Shown piece by piece: positions 24,460 to 33,974 of a stretch of DNA of 64,000 nt. Origin of the DNA: Paenibacillus tyrphae (GTDB taxonomy: Bacteria; Bacillota; Bacilli; Paenibacillales; NBRC-103111); assembly GCF_024158745.1 (NCBI RefSeq), contig NZ_JAMZAW010000002.1, positions 1 through 64,000 of the forward strand, in the 5' to 3' direction. The notes beneath the pieces are model-generated. The model was given only the letters and a program-made list of their open reading frames with translations, was not told the DNA's origin and made no database searches. The stretch's first letter is position 1; every line of letters begins with the position of its first letter. The translations under genes and the position numbers were made by a program.

Positions 24460-25481
24460 TTGATCCCCAGCTGGCTGCGGTATTCCGAAGGCGAAATGCC
24501 GACAATCTTTTTAAACGTTTTTGTAAAATGCGGATAGTCGTCATACCCGACCTCCAGTGCCACGTCCACAATGCGAATATGGGATTGAGCCATCAATTGA
24601 AGCGCTTTCTCCATCCGGCGCTTGATCCGGTATTGAACGAACGTTTCGGAGGTCATTTTTTTGAACAGCGCGCTGAAATAAGTCGGGGTCAGCCCGACAA
24701 GCTCGGCCACTTCCTCCAGGGTGACTTCCTCGGACAAGCGCTGATCGATGTAAGCCTTCGCTTCTTCCATCGGGTCCTTGAATTGCCCGCGGCGCGCCGA
24801 GATCAGCTTCCGGTAGATCGCCAGCAGCGTCTGTTCGAAATCGTCCAGCAGCTCGGCCTTCGTATGGCCGGCAATCGCCTCCTTCGTCTCCGGGGACACC
24901 GAAAAAGCGTTCCGCTCCTGCAGCCGCTGCACAAGCAAGGGGATACAATCGCCGAGCAGTTCCCGAAGCTTCGCGGCGGACAAGCCGGAGTCGAGACAGT
25001 AGCCCCGCCACTGCTCCAAGTACCGGGCCAGCTCGTCCGATTGGTTGGCCCAAATGCACTGCTCCAGCTTCCCTACCCATTCGACGTATTTGGATACCGG
25101 CACGTAGCCTTTCATTTTCCGCTTGAGCACCGTATCCAGCGCTTCATGCAGCTCGGGCTTCGTCACGGGCTTCAGCAAATATTGCTTTACGCCGTAAGCC
25201 AGGCATTTTTGCGCGTACTCGAAATCGTTGAACCCGGAGATGACGACCGTTTGAATATCGGGGAATTCTTCGTGAATGCTGCGGCACAGCTCCAGTCCGT
25301 CCATCTTGGGCATCCGGATATCGGTCAGCACGATGTCGGGCTCGTGCGCGCGGATCAATTCCAGCGCCTTCGCTCCGTTCTCAGCGGTTGCAATGCCGGC
25401 GAATGCGGGACTGTACTGCTCCGCCATTTTAACCAAGCCTCTGCGGATGACCGGCTCGTCGTCCACGATGAGCAAATGCAT
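24456..25481 (-). CDS. YesN-type response regulator (REC + AraC HTH), proximal copy
   Basis: This 341-residue protein has a receiver domain (HLLIVDDEPVIRRGL, LTDIRMPKMDG) and an AraC domain (AYIDQRLSEEVTLEEVAELV, ALFKKMTSETFVQYRIKRR). It is coupled by ATGA overlap to the kinase gene. The ABC importer genes lie just upstream on the same strand, so it is the natural activator of that transporter; this is inferred from position. Confidence 0.92.
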   Translation of the reverse strand: MHLLIVDDEPVIRRGLVKMAEQYSPAFAGIATAENGAKALELIRAHEPDIVLTDIRMPKMDGLELCRSIHEEFPDIQTVVISGFNDFEYAQKCLAYGVKQYLLKPVTKPELHEALDTVLKRKMKGYVPVSKYVEWVGKLEQCIWANQSDELARYLEQWRGYCLDSGLSAAKLRELLGDCIPLLVQRLQERNAFSVSPETKEAIAGHTKAELLDDFEQTLLAIYRKLISARRGQFKDPMEEAKAYIDQRLSEEVTLEEVAELVGLTPTYFSALFKKMTSETFVQYRIKRRMEKALQLMAQSHIRIVDVALEVGYDDYPHFTKTFKKIVGISPSEYRSQLGIK

Positions 25482-25514
25482 GGAACACCCCTCCTGTTAG
25501 GTCCGCCTAAGGGA

Positions 25515-25552
25515 AAAGTATCCGCTCCGGACAAGCCGGGAACGGATACTTT
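25515..25552 (-). terminator. Hairpin between the binding-protein gene and the two-component operon
   Basis: AAAGTATCCG is inverted as CGGATACTTT with a GC-rich inner stem (CCCGGCTTGTCCGG on the minus strand). A short T-run follows. It would lower read-through from the importer genes into the regulator genes. Confidence 0.65.
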
Positions 25553-25647
25553 ACCGTGATCTGTATGATGATTTTACTATGCCTTCGGGATGCAGGGCAA
25601 TGAAAGAAGTTGGCTTTGGCGGACAACGGCTTTCCGGCCGCAGACCG

Positions 25648-27201
25648 TTACTTCACATTGTTGCGGACAATGACGCCTTCCTTCTTGTTGTAGCGGTCCG
25701 TCGCTTCTTTAATGACTTCGTTGCCGCCTTTCGCTTTGTATTCTTCGATGACCTTCGGCCAATCGGAGATCGGCTCTTTGCCGTAGATCATTTTGACCAT
25801 AGGGTCGATGATCAGCTTCGGCGCCGTATCCGACGTCGGCATAAGATCCGGGTATTTGGCGAACGCATTCAGCGTCGGCGTAAATTCGATCGTGCCGAGT
25901 CCCTCTTTGGCCAGCACCGTATCGAACGCTTTCGCCAAGTCCTTGCCGTCCTGGGACAAGGAAGCGCGCAGCTTGTTGATGGTAATGTCATGCGCCCACC
26001 ATAGATTGCTGCGGAAGCCCTCTTCGTCCACTTCTTCTTTCGTTTGCGGGAATTTGTACTTGATCTGCCCGTTCTCGACGGTGTAATTCTCGCCTTCCAC
26101 CCCGATGCTGAAAAACTTCTCCGCCTCGTCGGTCAGCATCCAATCCAAAAATTTGACGATGCCGATCGCCGTTTCCTTCTTGACGTTATTGTTGATATAC
26201 AAAGCAGTGGATAAAGAGCCGTACAGGAGATGACCGCCGTGTCCTTCCGGACCTTTCGGCGACGGAATAATATCGATTTTGGCCTCGGGCACGACCTTCT
26301 TCACCTTGGTTCGGTAGTTGGCCATCCCTTCCGCATTGGCGGACCACATGCCGACTTTGCCGGCCTCGATATTTTTGCCGTAGTCGGTTGACGTCACCGT
26401 TGCAAAATCTTTCGGAATCAAGCCTTCGTCGAACATCGTTTTGTAGGCTTGAAGCGCTTTCGTCATATTCTCCACGTCGAAAAATTTCGGAACGACCTGT
26501 CCGTCCTGCAGCTCGAATTGCGAACCGATAACATCGTAGGAGCCGAAGATCGTATCGGCATACTTGAATTTTTCCCGGATCTGGTACGGATTCTCGACGC
26601 CGAGCTTTTTCATCGCGCGCATCACGTTCAGCATGTCCTCGACCGTCTTGGGCGCGGGCAGGCCGGTTTTCTCCAGCAGGTCCGTGCGGATAAACAGCGC
26701 GCGACGCGACGGGTTGGACAGCCACGCCGGTACGGCGTAAATTTTGCCCTGGTAGCTGACCTCGTCCCAGGCCTGTTTCGGCACCTGCTTCATCAAATTC
26801 GGCGCATACTCTTTCAGCAGATCGTCCAGCGGCATGAACAGCTCGGCCTCCACCGAGCCGGACATCGCCTTGCTGTTCACGCTGCTGCCTTGAACCACGT
26901 CGGGGATGTCGTTGCCGGCGAACATGACGGCCATTTTCTGGTCGAATTCCTTGAGCGGGAGGAAGCGGATATCCATGTCTACATTCCCCAGCTTCTCCAG
27001 CTTTTTAACCCATTTGTCTTCGTTAATATTCGTCGAGCTTTCCGCATACGCATTGCCGCTCGTGTTCAGCGAAATCGTAAATTTCGTCGGCCCCTGCTTT
27101 CCGTCGGCGCCCGGCGCTTCGCCTTCATTCTTGCCGCCGCCGCATCCTGCTGCCGTGACCGCCAGCGAACCGACCAGCACCGTACTGATGAGCTTTTTCA
27201 A
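25648..27201 (-). CDS. ABC transporter extracellular solute-binding lipoprotein
   Basis: This 517-residue lipoprotein starts at TTG after GAAGGGG (MKKLISTVLVGSLAVTAAGC, lipobox TAAGC). It has the features of LplA-type family 1 binding proteins (KEFDQKMAVMFAGNDIPDVV, VPAWLSNPSRRALFIRTDLL). The two permease genes upstream and no ATPase gene fit Lpl-type importers, which share a common MsmX-like ATPase. The substrate is probably an oligosaccharide or saccharide-linked compound. Confidence 0.88.
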   Translation of the reverse strand: MKKLISTVLVGSLAVTAAGCGGGKNEGEAPGADGKQGPTKFTISLNTSGNAYAESSTNINEDKWVKKLEKLGNVDMDIRFLPLKEFDQKMAVMFAGNDIPDVVQGSSVNSKAMSGSVEAELFMPLDDLLKEYAPNLMKQVPKQAWDEVSYQGKIYAVPAWLSNPSRRALFIRTDLLEKTGLPAPKTVEDMLNVMRAMKKLGVENPYQIREKFKYADTIFGSYDVIGSQFELQDGQVVPKFFDVENMTKALQAYKTMFDEGLIPKDFATVTSTDYGKNIEAGKVGMWSANAEGMANYRTKVKKVVPEAKIDIIPSPKGPEGHGGHLLYGSLSTALYINNNVKKETAIGIVKFLDWMLTDEAEKFFSIGVEGENYTVENGQIKYKFPQTKEEVDEEGFRSNLWWAHDITINKLRASLSQDGKDLAKAFDTVLAKEGLGTIEFTPTLNAFAKYPDLMPTSDTAPKLIIDPMVKMIYGKEPISDWPKVIEEYKAKGGNEVIKEATDRYNKKEGVIVRNNVK

Positions 27202-27351
27202 GTCGAACCCCTTCTTTCGCTTAAAAAGTATGTGGATGTGCATGCTGCTCAATTCAAATGATAGCGATTTCAAATCGATCATAGAATTGGCTAATTTATT
27301 ATGACGCTGTGTTTTTTTACGATGGGGCCTGTCCTGTCGTCAGATAAATGA

Positions 27352-28227
27352 TTACGATTTGATCGAGCCGATCAGCATCCCTTTGACAAAATAACGCTGA
27401 AGAAACGGATAAATCATCATGATCGGAATGGTCGCCACTGTAATAATCGCCATTTTGATGCCTTCAGGGGACGTATTCGTAAACTGTGACAGCTGGTCTG
27501 ACGAGCCGAAGAAGTCGGTAATGACGATTTCGCGCAAGCGGACCTGCAGCGGGTAGAGCGCCCGGTTATTAATATAATACAAGGCATTGGAGTACGTATT
27601 CCAGTGCGATACCGCATAGAACAAGCCCATGGTTGCCATCGCCGGCTTGGACAACGGAAGCACGATGCTCCATACGATACGCATTTCCCCGCAGCCGTCC
27701 ATCCGGCCGCAATCGATCAGCTCGTTCGGCAGGTTGACGAAGAAGGAGCGCATGACGAACAAATTGTACGCGCTGATGGCGCTCGGAATAATTAATGCCC
27801 ACACCGTATCGAGCAGGTGCAAATTTTTGACCAGCAAATAGTTCGGAATTAGCGGCGCCTGGAAAATCAAAGTGATGAGCACCATAAGCAGCACGTACGT
27901 GCGGCCCGCATATTCCGGGCGCGACAACGGGTAAGCGAGCGCCGCGGTGGCGATCAGATTGATGACCGTTCCGACGACGGTAATGAACAGGCTGACCGAG
28001 AAGGAGCGCCAGACGGAGGCATCTTTTAAGATCAGCTGGTAATTTTCCAGCGTAAATTGTACCGGCCACAGCGTCACTTGCCCGCTATTGATTGCAGCGT
28101 CGGCGCTGAGCGATTGGGCGACCACGTGAAGCAACGGCAGGATCATCGTCGCCGCAAGAATCGTAAGCACAACATAGTTCAATACCGAGAATATCCGTCC
28201 CGCCGGAGTTATATGATTCATCTGCAT
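27352..28227 (-). CDS. ABC sugar permease, LplC type
   Basis: This 291-residue protein has six membrane helices and the permease EAA-like loop DCGRMDGCGEMRIVWSIVLP. The N-terminus (YVVLTILAATMILPLLHVVA) and C-terminus (LQRYFVKGMLIGSIKS) are typical of the carbohydrate-importer CUT1 LplC/YtcP group. It starts 8 bases after the partner permease gene, so the two are co-translated. Confidence 0.88.
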   Translation of the reverse strand: MQMNHITPAGRIFSVLNYVVLTILAATMILPLLHVVAQSLSADAAINSGQVTLWPVQFTLENYQLILKDASVWRSFSVSLFITVVGTVINLIATAALAYPLSRPEYAGRTYVLLMVLITLIFQAPLIPNYLLVKNLHLLDTVWALIIPSAISAYNLFVMRSFFVNLPNELIDCGRMDGCGEMRIVWSIVLPLSKPAMATMGLFYAVSHWNTYSNALYYINNRALYPLQVRLREIVITDFFGSSDQLSQFTNTSPEGIKMAIITVATIPIMMIYPFLQRYFVKGMLIGSIKS

Positions 28228-28235
28228 TCACCCGC

Positions 28236-29192
28236 CTAATATAGTCCTTGTCCGGTCGCTTTGCGGCTTAGCGCGTTGCCAAGCATGATCAGCGCCAGCC
28301 CGACGATCGATTTGAACAGCCCGATGGCGGTCGTGAAGCTGTATTGGCGCCCCACCAAACCAACCCGATAAATGTAAGTATCCATAATATCCCCCGACCC
28401 TTCGTTGAGCGAATTGAGGAACACATAGACCCGCTCGAACCCGAAGTCGAGGAAATTGCCGATATGCAGCAGGAACAAGATGACGATGGTCGGCATAATC
28501 GTCGGAATCGTGATGGATATCGTCTGCCGCCAGCGACTCGCGCCGTCCATGACGGCCGCCTCGTACATTTCCGGATTGACCCCGGCCAGCGCCGCCAAAT
28601 AGACGATCGTCCCCCAGCCGCTATCCTTCCAGATGCCCGAGCCGACTAGGATGCTGCGGATGTACGAATCTTCGCCCAAAAAATAAATCGGTTCGATCCC
28701 GAACAAGCCCAGCACATGATTGACGACCCCCGTCGTCGGAGACAAAATGCCGATCGCAATCCCGCCGACGATGACCCACGACAAGAAGTGCGGCATATAC
28801 ACCACCGTCTGAATAATCCGCTTGTACATCAGCAGCCGCATTTCATTCAGGAGCAGCGCCAGCATAATCGGAAACGGAAAAGCGAAGATCAAATCGTAAA
28901 ATCCGATCAGAATGGTGTTTTGTAAAATTCGCAAAAATTCGTCGTAGGCGAACATCCGCTGGAAATTTTCAAGCCCGACCCACGGACTCCCCGCAATTCC
29001 TTTAAAAATGCTGTAGTTCTGAAACGCCATAACCGAGCCCATTAAGGGAACGTATTTGAACACGACGAAATATAAAATGCTGGGCAGCGAAAGAATATAA
29101 ATGGTCTTGTACTTCTTCATCAGCCTCCACGTTTCCCGGGCCTTTGACGGTTTAGCCTCGGTGCGAACCGCCCTCTCCAGCTTGGCTTCCAT
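28236..29192 (-). CDS. ABC sugar permease, LplB type
   Basis: This 318-residue protein begins with a charged cytosolic arm, then six helices (IYILSLPSILYFVVFKYVPL, LIFAFPFPIMLALLLNEM). The EAA loop is MYEAAVMDGASRWRQTISIT. The end, LIMLGNALSRKATGQGLY, is characteristic of LplB-type partners. It is the first gene of the importer operon. Its promoter should lie between 29193 and the phoU terminator. Confidence 0.88.
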   Translation of the reverse strand: MEAKLERAVRTEAKPSKARETWRLMKKYKTIYILSLPSILYFVVFKYVPLMGSVMAFQNYSIFKGIAGSPWVGLENFQRMFAYDEFLRILQNTILIGFYDLIFAFPFPIMLALLLNEMRLLMYKRIIQTVVYMPHFLSWVIVGGIAIGILSPTTGVVNHVLGLFGIEPIYFLGEDSYIRSILVGSGIWKDSGWGTIVYLAALAGVNPEMYEAAVMDGASRWRQTISITIPTIMPTIVILFLLHIGNFLDFGFERVYVFLNSLNEGSGDIMDTYIYRVGLVGRQYSFTTAIGLFKSIVGLALIMLGNALSRKATGQGLY

Positions 29193-29296
29193 GCTGCATT
29201 CCTCCTTTATAGTTCGATCTTACTATGAGGGAAGGTCGTTTCAAATGGAGAAAGTTGCACGGAAGCTGTGTTTTTTTACGATGGCAAAAAGCAAAA

Positions 29297-29335
29297 AGTC
29301 CCGCCCGCGCCTTGGTGTAAGCGCGCGGTGGGACT
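29297..29335 (-). terminator. Terminator of the pst-phoU operon
   Basis: On the minus strand AGTCCC-CCGCGC pairs with CGCGG-GGGACT, followed by TTTTTG. It lies 25 bases past the phoU stop. Confidence 0.8.
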
Positions 29336-29360
29336 CTTGGCCGGAGCCGTTCGGTATCCG

Positions 29361-30020
29361 CTATACGTTCAAATCTTTACGTTTGCCTGTGACCATAAAG
29401 ATCACACCTTCTCCGATATTCGTCGAGTGATCGGCCACGCGTTCGAGGAAATGGGCAGCCAGCATGAGCTGGGACAATTGGCGGTTTTTGGCAAAGTCAG
29501 TGCCCATCAGCATGATGATATCGTTCACGATGACGCTGTACAGCTTATCGACTTCGTCGTCCTTCTCGGCCAGCGCCGCAGCCCGGTGAACGTCGCGTTC
29601 GGTATAAGCCAGCAGGCTCTCCTGCAGCATGTTCTGGGTCAGCTCCGCCATGCGCGGAATGTCTTCGAGCGGCTTCACTAGCTCTTGGCCGTTCAACCGG
29701 ATGCAAATTTTGGCGATATCGACGGCATGATCCGCAATGCGTTCCAGATCGGTGGCGATCTTCAGCGCCATGCTGATAATCCGCAGATCGCTGGCCATCG
29801 GCTGCTGCAGTGCGATCAGCCGCAGCGAATCCTCTTCGATTCTCGCGGTCATCTCGTCGATCTGGTCGTCCTCTTCGATTGTTTGCCGGGCCAAGCTCTC
29901 ATCCAGACGCGCAAGCGATTCGACGGCTTGGCGGATGAGCCTTGCCACATTGTTGCCCATGTCAAGCAGGTCTTTTTGAAGCAGATCCAGCGATTGATGG
30001 AAATTGAACCGGTTATCCAC
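29361..30020 (-). CDS. phoU: Phosphate signalling regulator PhoU
   Basis: This 219-residue protein consists of two PhoU repeats with the metal-site motifs LALKIATDLERIADHAVDIA and AAHFLERVADHSTNIGEGV. PhoU links PstB activity to the PhoR kinase and damps phosphate uptake. It is the last gene of pstSCAB-phoU, 36 bases after pstB. Bacillus subtilis lacks phoU in its pst operon, so this order is more like Paenibacillus and clostridia. Confidence 0.95.
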   Translation of the reverse strand: MDNRFNFHQSLDLLQKDLLDMGNNVARLIRQAVESLARLDESLARQTIEEDDQIDEMTARIEEDSLRLIALQQPMASDLRIISMALKIATDLERIADHAVDIAKICIRLNGQELVKPLEDIPRMAELTQNMLQESLLAYTERDVHRAAALAEKDDEVDKLYSVIVNDIIMLMGTDFAKNRQLSQLMLAAHFLERVADHSTNIGEGVIFMVTGKRKDLNV

Positions 30021-30056
30021 GAATTAAGCGCTCCTTTGTCCGAACGGCTGCGGAAC

Positions 30057-30851
30057 TTATCCGAACCGTCCCGTAATATAATCTTCCGTCCGTTGGTCGG
30101 AAGGCGTGGTAAAAATTTTGTCCGTTTTGTCCGACTCGACCAACACGCCGTTCAGGAAGAACGAGGTGTAGTCGGAAATCCGGGCCGCTTGCTGCATGTT
30201 ATGCGTAACGATGATGATCGTATATTTCTCCTTCAATACCTGCGTCAGCTCCTCGACCTTCAGCGTCGAGATCGGGTCAAGCGCGGACGTCGGCTCATCC
30301 ATCAGCAGCACATCCGGCTCGACGGCAAGCAGACGCGCTATGCACAAGCGCTGCTGCTGCCCGCCCGAGAGGCCGAGCGCCGACTTGTTCAAGCGGTCTT
30401 TGACCTCGTCCCAGAGGGCTGCCTGTACCAGGCTGCGCTCGACGATTTCGTCGAGCACGGCTTTTTTCTTCGTGCCGTGAATCCGCGGGCCGTATGCGAT
30501 GTTGTCGTAAATGCTCATCGGAAACGGGTTCGGACGCTGGAATACCATGCCGACCTTCTTGCGCAGGGACACGACGTCCGTATCCGGACCGTAAATATTT
30601 TGGCCGTCCACATAGATGTCGCCGGTGATGCGCACGTTGTCGATCAGATCGTTCATCCGGTTCAGGGTGCGTAAAAATGTCGATTTCCCGCAGCCGGAAG
30701 GGCCGATCAATGCGACGATGGAATTTTGCTCGATCGTCAGCCCGATGTTATGCAGCGCATGATTTTCACCGTAATATAAATTTAATTGCTCCACTTTGAT
30801 TTTATTCGCAACCTTCGGATTCGCGATTGCACTCGCTGTCGCCATAGTCAT
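30057..30851 (-). CDS. pstB: Phosphate ABC transporter ATPase PstB
   Basis: This 264-residue ATPase has Walker [13 protein letters not shown]-loop [20 protein letters not shown], signature LSGGQQQR and Walker [14 protein letters not shown]. The N-terminal 14 residues are a variable extension. Its ATG overlaps the pstA stop (ATGA). It powers phosphate import through PstC/PstA. Confidence 0.96.
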   Translation of the reverse strand: MTMATASAIANPKVANKIKVEQLNLYYGENHALHNIGLTIEQNSIVALIGPSGCGKSTFLRTLNRMNDLIDNVRITGDIYVDGQNIYGPDTDVVSLRKKVGMVFQRPNPFPMSIYDNIAYGPRIHGTKKKAVLDEIVERSLVQAALWDEVKDRLNKSALGLSGGQQQRLCIARLLAVEPDVLLMDEPTSALDPISTLKVEELTQVLKEKYTIIIVTHNMQQAARISDYTSFFLNGVLVESDKTDKIFTTPSDQRTEDYITGRFG

Positions 30852-31705
30852 TTCCCTCCGGACAATTTTTTCTGCAGCATACGGCTTGGAATGCCGATTA
30901 ACAGGTTAAAGATCAGCACGACGATCAACAGCAGCGCGGCGGAGCCTTTGGCAATGTCCTGGGCGTCCGGCACGATCGCTTCGGATTGGACGTACCACAG
31001 ATGAACGGACAGCGTCTCGCCCATGCTGAGCGGATTGAAGTCCGGGAAGAAGCGCGATACCGACAGCCCCGCGGTATAGATCAGAATGGCCGATTCCCCG
31101 AGGGCGCGGCCTGCGACGAGCGTGATCCCCGTAATTAAGCTAGGCAGCGAAGCCGGGAGCAGCACCTTGCGGATCGCCTGCCAGCGGGTGGAACCGAGAG
31201 CAAGCGACGCTTCCCAGTACGATTCCGGAACGGATTTGATCGCTTCTTCCGTCACCCGCACAAGGACGGGCAGATTGAGCAGCGACAAGGTGATCGCCCC
31301 GCCGATGATGGAAAATTTCAGGCCCATCCAGTTGACGAACAACAGGAAGCCGAACAAACCGAAAACAATCGACGGCACGGAAGACAAAGCTTCGACGGAG
31401 ACGCGCACGATGTCCGTAAACCGGTTCTTTTTCGCATAAATGGCCAGATACACGCCGGCGCCGATACCGATCGGCAGCGAGAACAGCAGCGACAAGAACA
31501 AAACATAGAAGGAGTTGAACAGCTGCGGTCCTACGCCGCCGCCGGCCATAATCTCCGAAGGCTTGCCGGTGATGAAATTCCAGTTCAGCATCGGCAGTCC
31601 GTCGCCTAAGATCCGGAATAAAAACCAAGCCAAAATTAGAATAATAACAACACCCGTTGCCCAAAAATAGAGCGTGGCGATCCGGTCTGTCGTTTTGCTC
31701 GTCAT
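30848..31705 (-). CDS. pstA: Phosphate ABC transporter permease PstA
   Basis: This 285-residue permease has six helices ([35 protein letters not shown]). The coupling loop is [20 protein letters not shown], shared in form with PstC. It overlaps pstB and pstC by four bases on each side. Confidence 0.95.
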   Translation of the reverse strand: MTSKTTDRIATLYFWATGVVIILILAWFLFRILGDGLPMLNWNFITGKPSEIMAGGGVGPQLFNSFYVLFLSLLFSLPIGIGAGVYLAIYAKKNRFTDIVRVSVEALSSVPSIVFGLFGFLLFVNWMGLKFSIIGGAITLSLLNLPVLVRVTEEAIKSVPESYWEASLALGSTRWQAIRKVLLPASLPSLITGITLVAGRALGESAILIYTAGLSVSRFFPDFNPLSMGETLSVHLWYVQSEAIVPDAQDIAKGSAALLLIVVLIFNLLIGIPSRMLQKKLSGGK

Positions 31706-32640
31706 TTCACTTCACTCCTCTTTGCGACAATGCGGATGATCAGGATCAAGGCCAGCGAGACCAGAAGCAGCACAAGAGCCATCAGGAACAAAGCGTTGTT
31801 CCACGTGCTGCCGTAATGGGTGTTCCCCATGTCCTTGACGATCGCCGTCGTCAGCACCGTCGCCGAGCTGAGCAGCGAATCCGGCATTTGCGGCGAGTTG
31901 CCGATGACCATGAATACGGCCATCGTTTCTCCGATTGCTCGTCCCATCCCGAGAATGATCCCGGTCAGAATGCCGGGCCGGGCCGCAGGAATAAGCACGC
32001 GCCAAATCGTCTGCCAGCGCGTTGCGCCGAGCGCGAGCGAAGCCTCTTCCAGACGGCCGGGCAGCGCCCGGATCGCGTCCTCGGAGATGGACAGAATCGT
32101 CGGCAGAATCATGATCGCCAGAATGATGGCGGCCGGCAAAATCCCGTACCCGAAGCCCTCATTGAACTTGCCGAGAAACGGAACGATCACCGTAAGACCG
32201 ATCAAGCCATAGACGACCGACGGAATCCCGACGAACAAGTCGGTCGCCGGACGAAGAATTTCGCGCACCCACTTTGGCGCGATTTTGGCCATAAAGACCG
32301 CACCCGACAGCGCGAGAGGCACCGACAGCAGCACCGACAAGAAGGTCAGCAGCAGCGTGCTGTACAGAAACGAGAACGCGCCGAATTTATTTTCCGACGG
32401 GGTCCAGTCGGTCGAGAAAAAAAACTCTACCGGCGTCACGCCCGAAAAGGTCTTGACTCCTTGCCAACCGACGAAGACGATGACGGAAAAGATGATGAAC
32501 GTCACAAGCGAAGCGCTTCCTATAAATATCCATCTCATCATTTGGTCGCTTCTGTTCTGTGCTCTCGTCCAGCGGTTCATCCGATGCTCCTTCCGCTCTT
32601 CCTTTACACTTTCCGTCAGCTGATCGGCAAATGAATTCAT
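31702..32640 (-). CDS. pstC: Phosphate ABC transporter permease PstC
   Basis: This 312-residue permease has six helices and the coupling loop RLEEASLALGATRWQTIWRV. VGIPSVVYGLIGLTVIVPFL is the family motif. The start ATG is close to a weak ribosome binding site. Upstream, 32641-32833 holds a Pho-box-like site and the pstS terminator, so pstC may be transcribed both by read-through from pstS and from its own promoter. Confidence 0.95.
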   Translation of the reverse strand: MNSFADQLTESVKEERKEHRMNRWTRAQNRSDQMMRWIFIGSASLVTFIIFSVIVFVGWQGVKTFSGVTPVEFFFSTDWTPSENKFGAFSFLYSTLLLTFLSVLLSVPLALSGAVFMAKIAPKWVREILRPATDLFVGIPSVVYGLIGLTVIVPFLGKFNEGFGYGILPAAIILAIMILPTILSISEDAIRALPGRLEEASLALGATRWQTIWRVLIPAARPGILTGIILGMGRAIGETMAVFMVIGNSPQMPDSLLSSATVLTTAIVKDMGNTHYGSTWNNALFLMALVLLLVSLALILIIRIVAKRSEVK

Positions 32641-32731
32641 CAGCTATTACCCCCTGGTTCGAATAGTTCCACACGTGTTCCTTAGCTCAAGACCATCATA
32701 GAGTACGAATGTAATAACAGAACATGAGAAT

Positions 32732-32748
32732 TGTTAAGGTAATGTAAA
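32732..32748 (-). promoter_or_regulatory. Pho-box-like site before pstC
   Basis: On the minus strand TTTACA-TTACC-TTAACA shows two PhoP-type hexamers 11 bases apart (consensus TTAACA). It lies 90 bases before pstC and after the pstS terminator, which suggests a second PhoP-controlled promoter. Confidence 0.5.
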
Positions 32749-32789
32749 AATTCGCGGGTTTCGACAAATCGGCAGACGCGGACATAAAA

Positions 32790-32816
32790 AGAGCAGCGAC
32801 TTTATGCCGCTGCTCT
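32790..32816 (-). terminator. Attenuating terminator between pstS and pstC
   Basis: AGAGCAGCG and CGCTGCTCT form a perfect stem followed by TTTTTATG on the minus strand, directly after the pstS stop. It would give more PstS than permease, as is usual. Confidence 0.85.
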
Positions 32817-32833
32817 CGTAGATGACTGAATGA

Positions 32834-33763
32834 TTATTTTTTCAACAGGCTGGCCGGAAGGAACTTGAGCTCCTCGACTTTTTTGTCTTGGAATTCCGGG
32901 CTCATGATGTAGTCGATAAATGCTTTCGTTGCGCCTTTAGCTTCACCTTTGGTGTACATATGCTCAATGCCGTACAGCGGGTATTTGCCTTCTTTGATCG
33001 TCTCTTTGCTGAATGCCACGCCTTCGAATTTCAGAGCTTTCAACTTGTCGTTAACATAAGGCGTATCTACGTAACCGATCGCGCCAGTTGTTTGACCAAC
33101 AGTCGTAGCCATAGCGCCGCTGGATTCTTGCGTTACGCCGTCTTTCGTGAAGTCTTTGCCGTCCAGAACGATTTTCTTCACAAGCGCACGGGAACCGGAG
33201 CTGTCCGGACGGTGAACGATCGTAATTTTTTGATCTTTGCCGCCAACTTCTTTCCAGTTCGTGATTTTGCCGGAGAAAATGTCCGCTGCTTGAGCTTTCG
33301 TCAAGTTGTCGATCGTAACGTCTTTGTTAACGATGATGGCAAAAGGCGCAATCGCTACGATGTGGTCGACAAGACCTTTGTCTTTATATTCCGGACCAGC
33401 TTCGATGTCGGAGTTACCGATATCGGACGTGCCGTCCGCGACGTTTTTAAGACCTGTACCGGAACCGCCGGCGGTCGGGTTGATTGTTACTTTCGGGTTT
33501 TTCTTCATGAACTCGTCCGCAGCCGCTTTAACGAGCGGGAGCAGGGCGCTGGAGCCGGAAGCCGTTACCGTACCGGTGATCTCTTCTGTTTTAGCCGGTT
33601 GGTCTGCCGGTTTTTTGTCTCCCGTTGTTGCCGTTTTGTCTCCACCTGCTGCCGAATTATTCGGTGCCGGATCTGTCTTCGTACCGCAAGCGGAAAGAAC
33701 CCCCAACATTAAGATCGAAACCATGGCCAAGCTTAAACCTTTTTTTGACAGCTGCTTCAACAT
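32834..33763 (-). CDS. pstS: Phosphate-binding lipoprotein PstS
   Basis: This 309-residue lipoprotein has a signal MLKQLSKKGLSLAMVSILML with lipobox LSAC. The phosphate site is visible in TASGSSALLPLVKAAADEF, GGSGTGLKNVADGTSDIGNS and HRPDSSGSRALVKK. GGGAGG precedes the ATG at 33763, which leaves out 16 upstream codons. It is the first gene of the operon, behind a Pho box. Confidence 0.95.
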   Translation of the reverse strand: MLKQLSKKGLSLAMVSILMLGVLSACGTKTDPAPNNSAAGGDKTATTGDKKPADQPAKTEEITGTVTASGSSALLPLVKAAADEFMKKNPKVTINPTAGGSGTGLKNVADGTSDIGNSDIEAGPEYKDKGLVDHIVAIAPFAIIVNKDVTIDNLTKAQAADIFSGKITNWKEVGGKDQKITIVHRPDSSGSRALVKKIVLDGKDFTKDGVTQESSGAMATTVGQTTGAIGYVDTPYVNDKLKALKFEGVAFSKETIKEGKYPLYGIEHMYTKGEAKGATKAFIDYIMSPEFQDKKVEELKFLPASLLKK

Positions 33764-33834
33764 TTCAGCATGTCCTCCCTTTGTTTTTTGTTTACTAGGA
33801 CATCGTACCAACCAATTGTTAAGTGAAAACCCTC

Positions 33835-33855
33835 GGAACGTAAACGGAATGTAAA
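33835..33855 (-). promoter_or_regulatory. Pho box of the pst operon
   Basis: On the minus strand TTTACA-TTCCG-TTTACG-TTCC shows 11-bp-spaced hexamers, with TTAACA-like repeats also upstream (TTGTTAAC at about 33875). PhoP~P is expected to bind here and activate pstS under phosphate limitation. The site is shared with the divergent chemotaxis gene region. Confidence 0.6.
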
Positions 33856-33974
33856 AGTTTAAAGCTGCTAAAAGTTAACAATCGTTTTACAAACTTCCGT
33901 TCTTCTATTAATACTTTAGTCCTACACTGGCATCAGAATCGGGATTAACTAGAAAGAATGAGTGGAGGGTTTCT

